From JAWWOW01 sp033851265 (GTDB lineage: Bacteria; Actinomycetota; Actinomycetes; JAWWOW01): 64,000 nt of DNA. Numbering within the stretch: position 1 is the first letter of the stretch; every line of letters starts with the position of its first letter. The notes beneath the pieces were generated by a model, which was not told where the DNA came from, searched no databases, and saw only the letters and a program-made list of their open reading frames with translations. Of the stretch, positions 29,166 through 37,850 are shown in pieces. Location of the stretch: positions 103,450 through 167,449 of the forward strand of contig JAWWOW010000023.1 in assembly GCA_033851265.1 (NCBI GenBank). Direction: 5' to 3'. A program made the position numbers and the translations under genes.

Positions 29166-29453
29166 GTGCGAACGGCAACCAATGAACCCGGCCTCCTCGA
29201 CAGCCTGATCTCCGCGCTTCGTGCCTACGAGCCGGCGGAGTATGCCGCTGTCCCGGGCCTGGCACCCGCAGCAGTCCCGGCGGCTCGGGTACCAGCCCCG
29301 CGCCGCGCCGAGGTCACCGTCGCGGCTGCTCCCGCTGATGTGACGACCGCCCCCGAGGAATCCGAAGCGCCTGAATCCGACGAGTCGACGAACGTCGACA
29401 TGCCTGCGATGTACCGAGAGTTCCGCGGTCTCGCCCCGGAGGACGCAGCGTAA
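29166..29453 (+). CDS. Small Ala/Pro/Glu-rich protein
   Basis: 95 residues: a short helix GLLDSLISALRAYEPAEYAA, then a low-complexity Pro/Ala part (APAAVPAARVPAPRRAEV), an acidic stretch and a conserved-looking end MPAMYREFRGLAPEDAA. GTG start. It converges on the acyl-CoA ligase with 22 bases between. Coding is plausible from the composition but not proven, and the function is unknown. Confidence 0.4.
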   Translation: MRTATNEPGLLDSLISALRAYEPAEYAAVPGLAPAAVPAARVPAPRRAEVTVAAAPADVTTAPEESEAPESDESTNVDMPAMYREFRGLAPEDAA

Positions 29454-29475
29454 GGCTGCGTCCGGCCGCCAGCCT

Positions 29476-31272
29476 CTACTTGGTGTAGAGGGCGTCGATC
29501 TCGTCCGCGAAGTCCTTCGCGACGACATTCCGCTTCAGCTTCAACGTCGGTGTGATGTGTCCGCCGTCCTCGGTGAAGTCCACTGCCAGGATGCGGAATT
29601 TTCTAATGGACTCCGCATGCGAGACGGCCTTGTTGGCCTCGTCCACTGCTTCCTGGACCGTCTTGTTGAGGTCCTCGTCCTCGCGCAGGTCCTCGACGGT
29701 CGCGTCATCCGGCTTGGCGTGATCACGCTTCCATGCCGGGAACGCCTCCTCGTCGATCGTGACCAGCGCCGCGATGAACGGCTGGTTGTCGCCGACGACC
29801 ATGCACTGCGAGATCAGCGGGTGAGCGCGCAGGCGGTCCTCGAGTACGGCGGGGGAGACGTTCTTACCGCCGGCCGTGACGATGAGCTCCTTCTTGCGCC
29901 CCGTGATCTTGAGGAACCCATCCTCGTCGAGCTCGCCGATGTCGCCGGTGTGGAACCACCCGTCGTTCTCGAGCGCTTCTTTCGTCGCGTCTGCGTTGTG
30001 CCAGTAGCCGCGGAAGACGTTGCTGCCCTTCAACAGGATCTCGCCGTCGTCAGCGATGCGGACCGTGACGCCGGGGATCGGCTTGCCGACCGTGCCGATG
30101 CGAATGGAGTCGGGCAGGTTCAGCGTCGCGCCGGCCGACGTCTCGGTCAGCCCGTAGCCCTCGAGCACCGTGATGCCGACGCCGCGGAAGAAGTGTCCCA
30201 GCCGCGCACCCAGCGGCGCACCGCCGGACACGGCGTATTCGACCTGACCACCGAGCGCCGCGCGCAACTTTCCGTAGACCAACCGGTCGTAGAGTCGGTG
30301 CTGCACCTTCAGCAGCAGCGACGGTCCGCCCTTGTCCTCCATCGCCTCGCTGTACTTCACCGCGATTGACTCGGCACGGTCGAAGATCGCGCCCTTGCCG
30401 GACGAGTGCGCCTTGTTCTTCGCGGTCGTATAGACCTTCTCGAAGATTCGCGGCACCGACAGGATGAACGTCGGTTGGAAGATCGCGAAGTCGGGCAGCA
30501 GGTTCTTGATGTCGTTCGTGTGCCCGAAGCGCACGCGCGTGCGAATACATCCGACCTGGATCAGCCGCGCGAACACATGCGCCAGCGGCAGGAACAGCAA
30601 CGTGGAGTTCGACGAGTCGAAAAGCTCGCCGAGCCCCTCGGTCGTGGCGGCCGAGTCGAAGATGAAGTTCTCGTGCGTGAGCTCGCAACCCTTGGGCCGA
30701 CCGGTCGTCCCCGACGTGTAGATGATGGTCGCGAGCGAGTCGGCCTTGAGAGTGCGGCGACGCTCGGTCAGATCGTCGTCGGTGACCTGCGTCCCGCTGT
30801 GCGACAGATCGGCGAGGGAGCCGGCGTCGATCGACCACACGTTCTTAATGTCCGGCAGCTCGCTTGCAACCTCGTCGTACGCCTTCCGGTGGTCTGACGT
30901 CTCGGTGATCAACGCCTTGGCGCCGGAGTCACCGAGGATCCACGCGACCTGCTCCGGGGAGGACGTCTCGTAGATCGGCACGGGTACGGCGCCCGCGGAC
31001 CAGATCGCGTAGTCGGCGAGGGTCCACTCGTAGCGGGTGCGGGACATCAGGCCGACCCGGTCGCCCGGCTCGATCCCGGCCGCCATGAAGCCCTTGGCGA
31101 GCGCCGCGACCTCGTCGCGGAACTCCCGCGCGGTTACGTCGGTCCACTTGCCGTCGATCTTGCGGGAGAAGACGACGCGGTCGGGCTCGAGGTCGGCGTT
31201 CTCGTAGACGGCATCGGCGACGTTGGCGTTCGGGTCGACCTCGACCTGGGTCGGGACGGTGTACTCGCGCAC
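29476..31272 (-). CDS. fadD15: Long-chain fatty acid-CoA ligase (FadD15-like)
   Basis: A 598-residue AMP-dependent synthetase that activates long-chain fatty acids to acyl-CoA through an acyl-adenylate. IIYTSGTTGRPKGCELTHEN is split here as IIYTSGTTGRPKG (P-loop A3 motif) and CELTHEN. LEGYGLTETSAGATLN is the A5 motif, WFHTGDIGELDEDGFLKITG carries the A7/A8 Asp, and GRKKELIVTAGGKNVSP the hinge. GTG at 31272 lies eight bases after GGGGAG; longer upstream frames lack a ribosome site. It matches Rv2187 in position beside pimB. Confidence 0.93.
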   Translation of the reverse strand: MREYTVPTQVEVDPNANVADAVYENADLEPDRVVFSRKIDGKWTDVTAREFRDEVAALAKGFMAAGIEPGDRVGLMSRTRYEWTLADYAIWSAGAVPVPIYETSSPEQVAWILGDSGAKALITETSDHRKAYDEVASELPDIKNVWSIDAGSLADLSHSGTQVTDDDLTERRRTLKADSLATIIYTSGTTGRPKGCELTHENFIFDSAATTEGLGELFDSSNSTLLFLPLAHVFARLIQVGCIRTRVRFGHTNDIKNLLPDFAIFQPTFILSVPRIFEKVYTTAKNKAHSSGKGAIFDRAESIAVKYSEAMEDKGGPSLLLKVQHRLYDRLVYGKLRAALGGQVEYAVSGGAPLGARLGHFFRGVGITVLEGYGLTETSAGATLNLPDSIRIGTVGKPIPGVTVRIADDGEILLKGSNVFRGYWHNADATKEALENDGWFHTGDIGELDEDGFLKITGRKKELIVTAGGKNVSPAVLEDRLRAHPLISQCMVVGDNQPFIAALVTIDEEAFPAWKRDHAKPDDATVEDLREDEDLNKTVQEAVDEANKAVSHAESIRKFRILAVDFTEDGGHITPTLKLKRNVVAKDFADEIDALYTK

Positions 31273-31387
31273 GGCGTGACTCCCCTTCGGAATCCGGCCC
31301 CCGCAACCTAACCGGTGGCCGTTACCAGCAGGTAGGGCCGTCCCATCCAGTGTGCCTCCCCGCCGCTTGTCCTGGCAGGCTTGCCGC

Positions 31388-31852
31388 GTGCCGCTCGTGG
31401 ACCTCATCGACGAGACCTACGTCGTCGCCGCTCCAGCGGTCGTCGCTGAGCGTCTCCGCGACGACGCGCTGTGGCAGCGGCACTGGCCCGGACTCGAGCG
31501 CGTCGTTTTCATGGACCGCGGCGACAACGGCACCCGGTGGACCGTCACCGGCGCGCTCGTGGGCACCTGCGAGGTGTGGCTCGAGGCGTTCGGCGACGGC
31601 ACGATCGTCCACTACTTCCTGCGGGCCGATCCCACCCGGCGCGGCAGTCGAACCGAGCCGGTCACGGGGCGCCCGCGGCGGATGCGGCAGCTGGCGCTGA
31701 CGACCGGCCGTGAGCACGCGCACCGCTGGAAGGCCATGGTCAACACGCTCAAGGACACGCTTGAAGCAGGCCGGGATGTCGGCGCGCCCAGAGAAGCGAT
31801 TAGCCCAAATGGCTCAACCCGGCGGGCGGACCTGCCGAGAAATGGGCCGTGA
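31388..31852 (+). CDS. SRPBCC-like (polyketide cyclase/START-fold) small protein
   Basis: 154 residues: VPLVDLIDETYVVAAPAVVA, VVFMDRGDNGTRWTVTGALV, CEVWLEAFGDGTIVHYFLR. The strand pattern and late helix (REHAHRWKAMVNTLKDTLEA) fit an SRPBCC hydrophobic-pocket fold. It takes the place of Rv2186c beside fadD15. GTG 31388 is chosen because an upstream ATG lies over the probable promoter region. The stop overlaps the next GTG by four bases. Confidence 0.65.
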   Translation: MPLVDLIDETYVVAAPAVVAERLRDDALWQRHWPGLERVVFMDRGDNGTRWTVTGALVGTCEVWLEAFGDGTIVHYFLRADPTRRGSRTEPVTGRPRRMRQLALTTGREHAHRWKAMVNTLKDTLEAGRDVGAPREAISPNGSTRRADLPRNGP

Positions 31853-32463
31853 CCGCCGACCGCTGCCCGTCGTGTGCGGCCGCCGTCCCGGCAGGGGCGC
31901 CGTGGTGCACGTTGTGCTGGGCACCCCTCCGCAAGCCGGAGCCGGAGCCTGCTTTCGTCAGCGTGCCCGCGACCGATGCTGTCGCTGACGCGCCTGCGGC
32001 TGCTCCCGTTGACATAGCTGCCGCCGCTGCCGCCGCTGCCGCCGCCAACGACGCTGCGCCGGTGCCGGGCACGCCAGCGTTCACGCCCGCGGCGCTCGCG
32101 GCCCCACCAACCGTGTCCGCAGCGCCGGCGCCCGACGTACCAGCGCAGTCGACCGAGCCCGACCCGCTGACTGCGCCGCTCGAACCCGAGGCCCCGGTGT
32201 CGACGACGTTCCCGACGCAGGCAATCGGCTGGCCGTGCGTGAGCTGCAACATCAGCGTTCCGATCGACGAGGACACCTGCCCCAACTGCGGCCGCCGTTT
32301 CCTCGAAGCCCCGCTCGGCGAGGATGCCGGGCTAGTCGACAAGCTGCCCGCCATGACGTCGCAGAAGGGATTCACCGCGGCGGTCATCGTCGCCGGATCG
32401 TTCGGTGTGACCCTCCTGCTGGTGGTTCTGCTCGCCGTACTCGGCCTCCTCTTCAAGGGCTAA
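31849..32463 (+). CDS. Double zinc-ribbon protein with C-terminal membrane anchor
   Basis: 204 residues. The N-terminal zinc ribbon is CPSCAAAVPAGAPWCTLCW; then comes a long Ala/Pro linker (residues 40-115, including ten successive Ala), a second ribbon CVSCNISVPIDEDTCPNCGR and one transmembrane helix at the C-terminus (FTAAVIVAGSFGVTLLLVVL). So it is a tail-anchored cytosolic adaptor-type protein. Tail anchoring is interesting next to the ArsA/Get3-like ATPase at 33754. Function unknown. Confidence 0.7.
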   Translation: MTADRCPSCAAAVPAGAPWCTLCWAPLRKPEPEPAFVSVPATDAVADAPAAAPVDIAAAAAAAAAANDAAPVPGTPAFTPAALAAPPTVSAAPAPDVPAQSTEPDPLTAPLEPEAPVSTTFPTQAIGWPCVSCNISVPIDEDTCPNCGRRFLEAPLGEDAGLVDKLPAMTSQKGFTAAVIVAGSFGVTLLLVVLLAVLGLLFKG

Positions 32464-32506
32464 TCGCCGGCGCGACCAATCACCCGCGGGTCATACGCTC
32501 GTCACC

Positions 32507-33274
32507 ATGCAGGTCAACGTGGTCAGCGACGTGCACGCCAGTGTTGACGCACTGCGCCGGGCCGGTGACGGCGCCGACGCGCTCATCTGCCTGGGCGACC
32601 TCGTGTTGTTCATCGACTACGACGACCACGGCGCCGGGATCCTGCCGGACCTGTTCGGCGCCGAGGCCGCCGAGCACTACATCTCGATGCGGTCGGCGTT
32701 GCAGTTCGACGAGGCGCGCGCGTTTTCCAAGACGCTCTGGGATTCCCTCGACCGCGACCGCGGCGAGGTCATCGAAGAAGCCATCCGGGGTCAGTACGCC
32801 GCGCTCTTCGGTGCGATGCCGACGCCGGCGTACGTCACCTACGGCAACGTCGATATCCCGCGCTTCTACGACGACTATCTGCGCGAGGGCATCACGGTGC
32901 TCGACGGCCAGACCACCGAGATCGGCGGTCGGACATTCGGCTTCGTCGGAGGCGGGCTCAAGACCGCGATGAACACGCCGTTCGAGATCTCTGACGAGGA
33001 GTACGCCGAGAAGGTCGCCGCAGTCGGCGCCGTCGATGTGCTCTGCTGTCACATCCCTCCAGCACTGCCTTTACTGACGTACGACGTCATGGGCCGGCGT
33101 TTCGAACGGGGGAGCGAGGTGCTCATCGACGCGATCCGCGACACCCAGCCCGAGCTCGTGCTGTTCGGCCACGTGCACAACCCGCTCGCCAAGCGGGTGC
33201 GCATCGGCCGCACCGAGTGTGTGAACGTCGGGCACTTCCGCGGCTCCGGTGAGCCGTACGTGTTGCGCTGGTGA
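32507..33274 (+). CDS. Calcineurin-like metallophosphoesterase
   Basis: 255 residues with the metal-binding motifs in order: VVSDVHAS (DxH), ICLGDLVLFIDYDD (GDxx), TYGNVDIP (GN-D variant of GNHE), LCCHIPPALP (His) and LFGHVHNPLA (GHxH). Probably a soluble phosphodiesterase or phosphatase; the substrate cannot be told. ATG 32507 stands seven bases after TACGCT, a leaderless-type start. Confidence 0.88.
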   Translation: MQVNVVSDVHASVDALRRAGDGADALICLGDLVLFIDYDDHGAGILPDLFGAEAAEHYISMRSALQFDEARAFSKTLWDSLDRDRGEVIEEAIRGQYAALFGAMPTPAYVTYGNVDIPRFYDDYLREGITVLDGQTTEIGGRTFGFVGGGLKTAMNTPFEISDEEYAEKVAAVGAVDVLCCHIPPALPLLTYDVMGRRFERGSEVLIDAIRDTQPELVLFGHVHNPLAKRVRIGRTECVNVGHFRGSGEPYVLRW

Positions 33275-33292
33275 GCGGGTAACCTCCCGGCC

Positions 33293-33727
33293 ATGGCAGA
33301 CCAGGCCTCATCAAGCATCACCATCAACGCAAAGCCCGCCGACATCATGGGGGTCATCGCGGACTTCCCGGCGTACCCGGACTGGGCGGGCTTCATCAAG
33401 AAGGCCGAGGTCGTCGAGGAGTCCGACGACGGACGTGCGCGACACGTGCACTTCGTGCTTGACGCTGGCGTCATCAAGGACGACTACGTCCTCGAGTACG
33501 AGTGGGATGACGTCAGCAAGGTGTCGTGGCATCTCGTCAAGGGCGGTGTGCTCAAGGGCATGGACGGCACGTATGCACTCAGCGACGCAGGCGGTGGTGC
33601 GACGAAGGTTGACTATCGCCTCGCGGTCGACTTGAAGATCCCGATGATCGGTCTGATCCGCCGCAAGGCGGAAAAGGTGATCATCGACACCGCACTGAAG
33701 GAGCTCAAGAAGCGCGTCGAGCGCTGA
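33293..33727 (+). CDS. SRPBCC family protein (Rv2185c-like)
   Basis: 144 residues with the typical opening SSITINAKPADIMGVIADF and YPDWAGFIKKAEVV, then alternating strands (VHFVLDAGVIKDDYVLEY, VSWHLVKGGVLKGMDGTYAL) and a C-terminal amphipathic helix. The START-like fold binds a hydrophobic ligand. ATG stands seven bases after TAACCT. It is followed 26 bases later by the ArsA-like gene, the same order as Rv2185c-Rv2184c. Confidence 0.85.
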   Translation: MADQASSSITINAKPADIMGVIADFPAYPDWAGFIKKAEVVEESDDGRARHVHFVLDAGVIKDDYVLEYEWDDVSKVSWHLVKGGVLKGMDGTYALSDAGGGATKVDYRLAVDLKIPMIGLIRRKAEKVIIDTALKELKKRVER

Positions 33728-33753
33728 TCCTGGCTCCTCTGTAGCCTCTGCGG

Positions 33754-34950
33754 GTGCGCGTCCTGCTCTTCACCGGCAAGGGCGGTGTCGGCAAGACCAC
33801 CGTCGCCGCTGCCACCGCCGCGCATGCAGCGTCACAAGGGCGCAAGACGCTCGTCATCTCGACCGATGCTGCGCACTCACTCGGTGACGCGTTCGGGATC
33901 CAGGCCAGCTCGGAACCCGTCGAGGTCGATACCGGGCTCGCGGTCCAGCAGGTCGACACGCAACGGCGCTTCGAGCAGACCTGGCGGGACGTGCAGTCCT
34001 GGCTGGTGAGTGTCCTCGACGCGGTCGGCGTCGACCCTCTCGAGGCCGAAGAGCTCACCGTCATCCCCGGTGCCGACGAGGTGCTGGCCCTGCTAGAGGT
34101 ACGCCGACAGGTCGAGAGCGGCGTGTACGACGTGGTCGTGGTCGACTGCGCCCCCACGGCCGAGACGCTGCGGCTCCTGGCACTGCCGGACGCGTTCAGC
34201 TGGTACATCGAGCGCGTCTTCCCGATCGAGCGCCGTGTGGTCAAGACACTGCGGCCGATGCTGAACCGCTACACGCGCGTGCCGATGCCACAGGACAAGG
34301 TGTTCGACGCGGTCGAGCGGCTGGGGCGAGAGCTCGCCGCTGTCCGCCAAGTCTTGGCCAATCCTGCGTCCGCATCGGTTCGGCTCGTCCTCACTCCCGA
34401 GGCGGTGGTGGTCGCCGAGGCTCGGCGTACGTTGACGTCGTTGTCGCTCTATGGCTACCGCGTTGACGGTGTCGTCGCCAACCGCGTGTTCCCCTCTGAC
34501 GGCGCCGACGAGTGGCGCGCCGGCTGGGTCGCGTCGCAAGCTGCACAGCTCGCCGAGGTCTCGCAGTCATTTGCGCCGCTGCCGATCTGGCAGGCGCCGT
34601 ACCGTCCGAGCGAACCCGTCGGTATCGACGCGCTCGGCGATGTTGCGCTGGAGCTGTACGGCGAGGTCGGCGTACACGATCCGCTTGCGGCGCCGTCGGG
34701 TCCTGAGCTGGTCGAGGTGGAGCGGAGTGGTGACGAGTTCGTGCTGTCGATCGCGTTGCCGCTAGCGGACAAACGCGAGGTCGACCTTGTACGGAAGGGC
34801 GACGAGCTAGTGGTGACCGTTGGTTCGCACCGACGCGTGCTCGCACTGCCGAGTGCGCTGCGTCGATGCACGGTTGTTGGTGCCGCGCTGCGCGACGGTC
34901 GTTTGCGGGTGCGGTTCGAACCGGACCCGGCATTGTGGATGGGGCTGTGA
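33754..34950 (+). CDS. ArsA/Get3-like ATPase with C-terminal HSP20-like domain
   Basis: 398 residues. The P-loop is the deviant Walker A LLFTGKGGVGKTTVAAATAA, followed by LVISTDAAHSLGDAFG (switch I) and VVVDCAPTAETLRLLALP (switch II/A-loop). The last about 85 residues (ELVEVERSGDEFVLSIALPL to LRVRFEPDP) form an ArsA-HSP20-like beta-sandwich. No arsenic-binding cysteines are visible, so it is more likely a targeting or chaperone ATPase for membrane or lipid-linked clients than an arsenite pump. GTG start six bases after TAGCCT. Matches Rv2184c by position. Confidence 0.9.
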   Translation: MRVLLFTGKGGVGKTTVAAATAAHAASQGRKTLVISTDAAHSLGDAFGIQASSEPVEVDTGLAVQQVDTQRRFEQTWRDVQSWLVSVLDAVGVDPLEAEELTVIPGADEVLALLEVRRQVESGVYDVVVVDCAPTAETLRLLALPDAFSWYIERVFPIERRVVKTLRPMLNRYTRVPMPQDKVFDAVERLGRELAAVRQVLANPASASVRLVLTPEAVVVAEARRTLTSLSLYGYRVDGVVANRVFPSDGADEWRAGWVASQAAQLAEVSQSFAPLPIWQAPYRPSEPVGIDALGDVALELYGEVGVHDPLAAPSGPELVEVERSGDEFVLSIALPLADKREVDLVRKGDELVVTVGSHRRVLALPSALRRCTVVGAALRDGRLRVRFEPDPALWMGL

Positions 34951-35279
34951 CGACGTCAACTGAGGGCATCGGGTCGGTCGGCGAGGAAGCCAGCCGACTC
35001 TTCACGGCATTCGAGGCATGGGTGAAAGACGCCGCCGGCGGTGCGGGCGCGGCGTTCGCCACTGCTGACGCGCACGTCGCGACGGGGTCCGCGGAATGCC
35101 AGCTGTGCCCGGTGTGCCGACTCATCGCGCTGTTGCGTGGAACGCGCCCCGAAGTGTTCGAGCACCTTGTCGACGCGACCGGGTCGATGCTGGCCGCGAT
35201 GCGTGCCGCGATCGACGCGCACGAGCATGGGTGGGCCAGCCGACGCAGCAGTCCGGTCGAACACATCGACATCGGATGA
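34947..35279 (+). CDS. DUF5304-like small protein
   Basis: 110 residues: a helix EEASRLFTAFEAWVKDAAGG, then TGSAECQLCPVCRLIALLRG with a CxxCxxC-like cluster (Cys at three positions), then VFEHLVDATGSMLAAMRAAI. It resembles the DUF5304 protein that follows the ArsA-like gene in Streptomyces and the Rv2183c position in mycobacteria. GTG overlaps the ATPase stop by four bases, so the two proteins are probably partners. Confidence 0.7.
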   Translation: MTTSTEGIGSVGEEASRLFTAFEAWVKDAAGGAGAAFATADAHVATGSAECQLCPVCRLIALLRGTRPEVFEHLVDATGSMLAAMRAAIDAHEHGWASRRSSPVEHIDIG

Positions 35280-35289
35280 CCAAGCCGGG

Positions 35290-36237
35290 ATGACACTCAA
35301 TATCGGCGTCGACATCGGGGGAACGAAGGTCGCCGCCGGCGTCGTCGCCGAAGACGGGACCGTGCTTCAAGTCACCCGTCGCGGGACCCCGAGCGCGCAC
35401 CCCGAAGCGATCGAAGACACCATCGCTGACGTTGTTGCAGAGCTCCGCAAAGACCACGACGTCGCAGCGGTTGGCGTCGGCGCGGCTGGGTTCATCGACG
35501 CGGCCCGGTCGGTGGTGCTCTTTGCTCCCAACCTTGCTTGGCGTAACGAGCCACTGCGCGACGAGGTAGCCAAGCGCATCGGTCTGCCCGTCATCGTCGA
35601 GAACGACGCGAACGCCGCTGCTTGGGCCGAAACGAAGTTCGGTGCTGGCCGCGGTCACCTGGACACGGTGACCGTCACGGTCGGCACGGGAATCGGCGGC
35701 GGGATCGTGGCCAACGGCCATCTCTATCGAGGCGCCTTCGGGATCGGCGCCGAGATCGGTCACATGGAAGTGGTGCGCGACGGGCTGCGCTGCGGTTGCG
35801 GGAAACGCGGTTGCTGGGAGCAATACGCAAGCGGGCGGGCGCTGTTGCGGGAGGCGCGCGAAATCGCGACGTCGTATCCGGAACGAGCCGCAATGCTGCT
35901 CGAGGCGGGCGAGGATGACCCGGACGGGTTCGGTGGTCCCGATGTCACGACTGCCGCACGATCGGGTGACAAGGCAGCGATTGAGGCGTTTCGGGTGGTC
36001 GGAGAGTGGCTCGGCCACGGCTTGGCGAGTCTCGCCGTGATCCTCGACCCATCGGTGTTCATTGTCGGCGGCGGGGTGTCTGATGCCGGTGAGTTGTTGC
36101 TCGGACCCGCACGTACGGCGTTCATCGACCGGCTGCCCGGCGCGGACTACCGACCCCTCGCCGAAGTTCGGCTGGCCGAGCTCGGCAACCAAGCCGGGCT
36201 CGTCGGCGCGGCCGACCTGGCCCGCGACACAGACTGA
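35290..36237 (+). CDS. ROK-family glucokinase
   Basis: 315 residues. NIGVDIGGTKVAAGVVAEDG is the phosphate-binding loop, VENDANAAAWAE carries the catalytic Asp, VGTGIGGGIVANG the second phosphate motif, and GLRCGCGKRGCWEQYASG is the ROK zinc signature CxCGxxGCxE. It phosphorylates glucose with ATP (polyphosphate use cannot be excluded). ATG 35290 was chosen because the family starts directly at the phosphate loop. Confidence 0.92.
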   Translation: MTLNIGVDIGGTKVAAGVVAEDGTVLQVTRRGTPSAHPEAIEDTIADVVAELRKDHDVAAVGVGAAGFIDAARSVVLFAPNLAWRNEPLRDEVAKRIGLPVIVENDANAAAWAETKFGAGRGHLDTVTVTVGTGIGGGIVANGHLYRGAFGIGAEIGHMEVVRDGLRCGCGKRGCWEQYASGRALLREAREIATSYPERAAMLLEAGEDDPDGFGGPDVTTAARSGDKAAIEAFRVVGEWLGHGLASLAVILDPSVFIVGGGVSDAGELLLGPARTAFIDRLPGADYRPLAEVRLAELGNQAGLVGAADLARDTD

Positions 36238-36245
36238 CGACCGTC

Positions 36246-37178
36246 GTGAGAGTCGTCGCCGCGCTCGGCGGCAATGCGTTGTCACCGGAAGGTGGCGCGG
36301 GCACGGTCGATGAGATGCGTGCGTCGCTGGCAGCGACGAGTGCCTTCTTGGGTGACCTGGTCGAGCGCGATGTCGGTCTGGTCATCACCCACGGCAACGG
36401 ACCGCAGATCGGTCGCATCCTGTTGCAACAGGAGTACGCGGGGGCGTTCGTGCCGCCGATGCCGATGGATGTCTGCGGCGCCGAAAGCCAGGGACAGATC
36501 GGGTACCTGCTGTCGCAGGAGCTCGACTCAGAGCTCCGCAGACGGCATCTCGACACCCGCGTGTTGTGCCTGGTCACTTCGGTGATCGTCGACGGACGTG
36601 ATCCTGCATTTCGCCGGCCGACCAAGCCGGTCGGCCCGTCGTACATCCGATCCGATGCGCAACGGATCGCGCACGAGACCGGCCATGTTTTTCAGATCAT
36701 GCCGGACAAGCGGTGGCGTCGCGTGGTGCCGTCACCGTTGCCGCAACGGTTTGTTGAGGAAGCTGCCCTGCTGGAAGTGATCGAGGCCGGGCACATCGTG
36801 GTTGCGGCTGGCGGCGGCGGTGTGCCCGTGGTCGAGGTCGGTGACACGATCCGCGGCGTCGAGGCCGTCGTCGACAAGGATCGGAGTGCTGCGCGCCTCG
36901 GAACGTTGGTGAACGCGGACCTCTTGCTGATACTGACCGCCGTCGACCGCGTGCAAGTCGGTTACGGAACCAAACATGCGCGCGAACTGGAGCACCTCAC
37001 GGTCGCTGAAGCCCGTGAGTTGCTCGCTGCTGGTGAGTTTCCCGAAGGATCGATGGGTCCGAAGATAGAAGCCTGCTGTGACTTCGTCGAAGCCGGTGGT
37101 GGGAGCGCCGTCATCGCCGCGTTGCATCAAGCCTCCGACGCCGTCTTCGGCGATGCCGGCACAAAAATCACGGCGTGA
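36246..37178 (+). CDS. arcC: Carbamate kinase
   Basis: 310 residues of the amino-acid kinase family: VVAALGGNALSPEG (N-terminal Gly loop), VITHGNGPQIGRILLQQ, RPTKPVGPSY, IVVAAGGGGVPVVEV and AVVDKDRSAARLGTLVNADL (catalytic Lys/Asp region), and GSMGPKIEACCDFVEAG. It makes ATP and carbamate-derived CO2/NH3 from carbamoyl phosphate, or runs in reverse. No arginine deiminase or ornithine carbamoyltransferase lies beside it. GTG starts eight bases after the glucokinase stop. Confidence 0.92.
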   Translation: MRVVAALGGNALSPEGGAGTVDEMRASLAATSAFLGDLVERDVGLVITHGNGPQIGRILLQQEYAGAFVPPMPMDVCGAESQGQIGYLLSQELDSELRRRHLDTRVLCLVTSVIVDGRDPAFRRPTKPVGPSYIRSDAQRIAHETGHVFQIMPDKRWRRVVPSPLPQRFVEEAALLEVIEAGHIVVAAGGGGVPVVEVGDTIRGVEAVVDKDRSAARLGTLVNADLLLILTAVDRVQVGYGTKHARELEHLTVAEARELLAAGEFPEGSMGPKIEACCDFVEAGGGSAVIAALHQASDAVFGDAGTKITA

Positions 37179-37191
37179 CTCGACCCGAGCC

Positions 37192-37824
37192 GTGCCAGAC
37201 TCGCTGTTCATGCGGCACAACCCCCATCACGCCACCGAGGATCCCGAAGTAGTTCGTCGGCTGATCCGGGAGAACCCGTGGGGGACGTTGGTCAGCAACA
37301 ACAACGGCGAGCTCGTCGCCTCGCACTACCCGGTTTTGCTCGACGACGAGGCAGCCGAACTCGCGGTGTTCACCCACGTCGGTCGGCCCGACGAAGTGGT
37401 CCATGGATTCGGTGACCGGGAGATTCTGCTGATCATCGAGGGGCGCAACGGATACATCTCACCAAGCTGGTACGCGCCAGGTGCAATACGCGCGCCCACC
37501 TGGAACTTCAGTGCGGCGCATTGTTATGGCGTGCCGCAGATCCTCGGCGATGAGGAGACTCTGGCGGTGCTCGGCAGGCTTGTCGCGCACTTCGAACGCC
37601 ACGTCGAAGAACCGATGCTGCTGGATCCAGGTTGGGGTCGACCGGTCGCCCGGGGGACCGTCGGCATCCGGCTGCCGATCACGCGGTTCGTCTGCAAGGT
37701 CAAGATGAGTCAGGACAAGGATCCGGTCACCCAGCGTCAAGTGATGGCTCACTTGCGTTCGCCGGGTCCGTACCAGCATCCCGAACTTGCCGACGATATG
37801 GCGCGGGCTCTCTCCACGGACTGA
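37192..37824 (+). CDS. PaiB-like FMN-binding protein
   Basis: 210 residues of the split-barrel flavoprotein fold. Signatures: RENPWGTLVSNNNGELVASH, FGDREILLIIEGRNGYISPS, WYAPGAIRAPTWNFSAAH and RFVCKVKMSQDKDP. PaiB of Bacillus is described as a negative regulator of sporulation and protease genes and is also similar to FMN-binding oxidoreductases. Starts at GTG 37192; an ATG six codons later is possible. Confidence 0.88.
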   Translation: MPDSLFMRHNPHHATEDPEVVRRLIRENPWGTLVSNNNGELVASHYPVLLDDEAAELAVFTHVGRPDEVVHGFGDREILLIIEGRNGYISPSWYAPGAIRAPTWNFSAAHCYGVPQILGDEETLAVLGRLVAHFERHVEEPMLLDPGWGRPVARGTVGIRLPITRFVCKVKMSQDKDPVTQRQVMAHLRSPGPYQHPELADDMARALSTD

Positions 37825-37850
37825 CTCGGCGCGACATAGGGTCGTACGCC

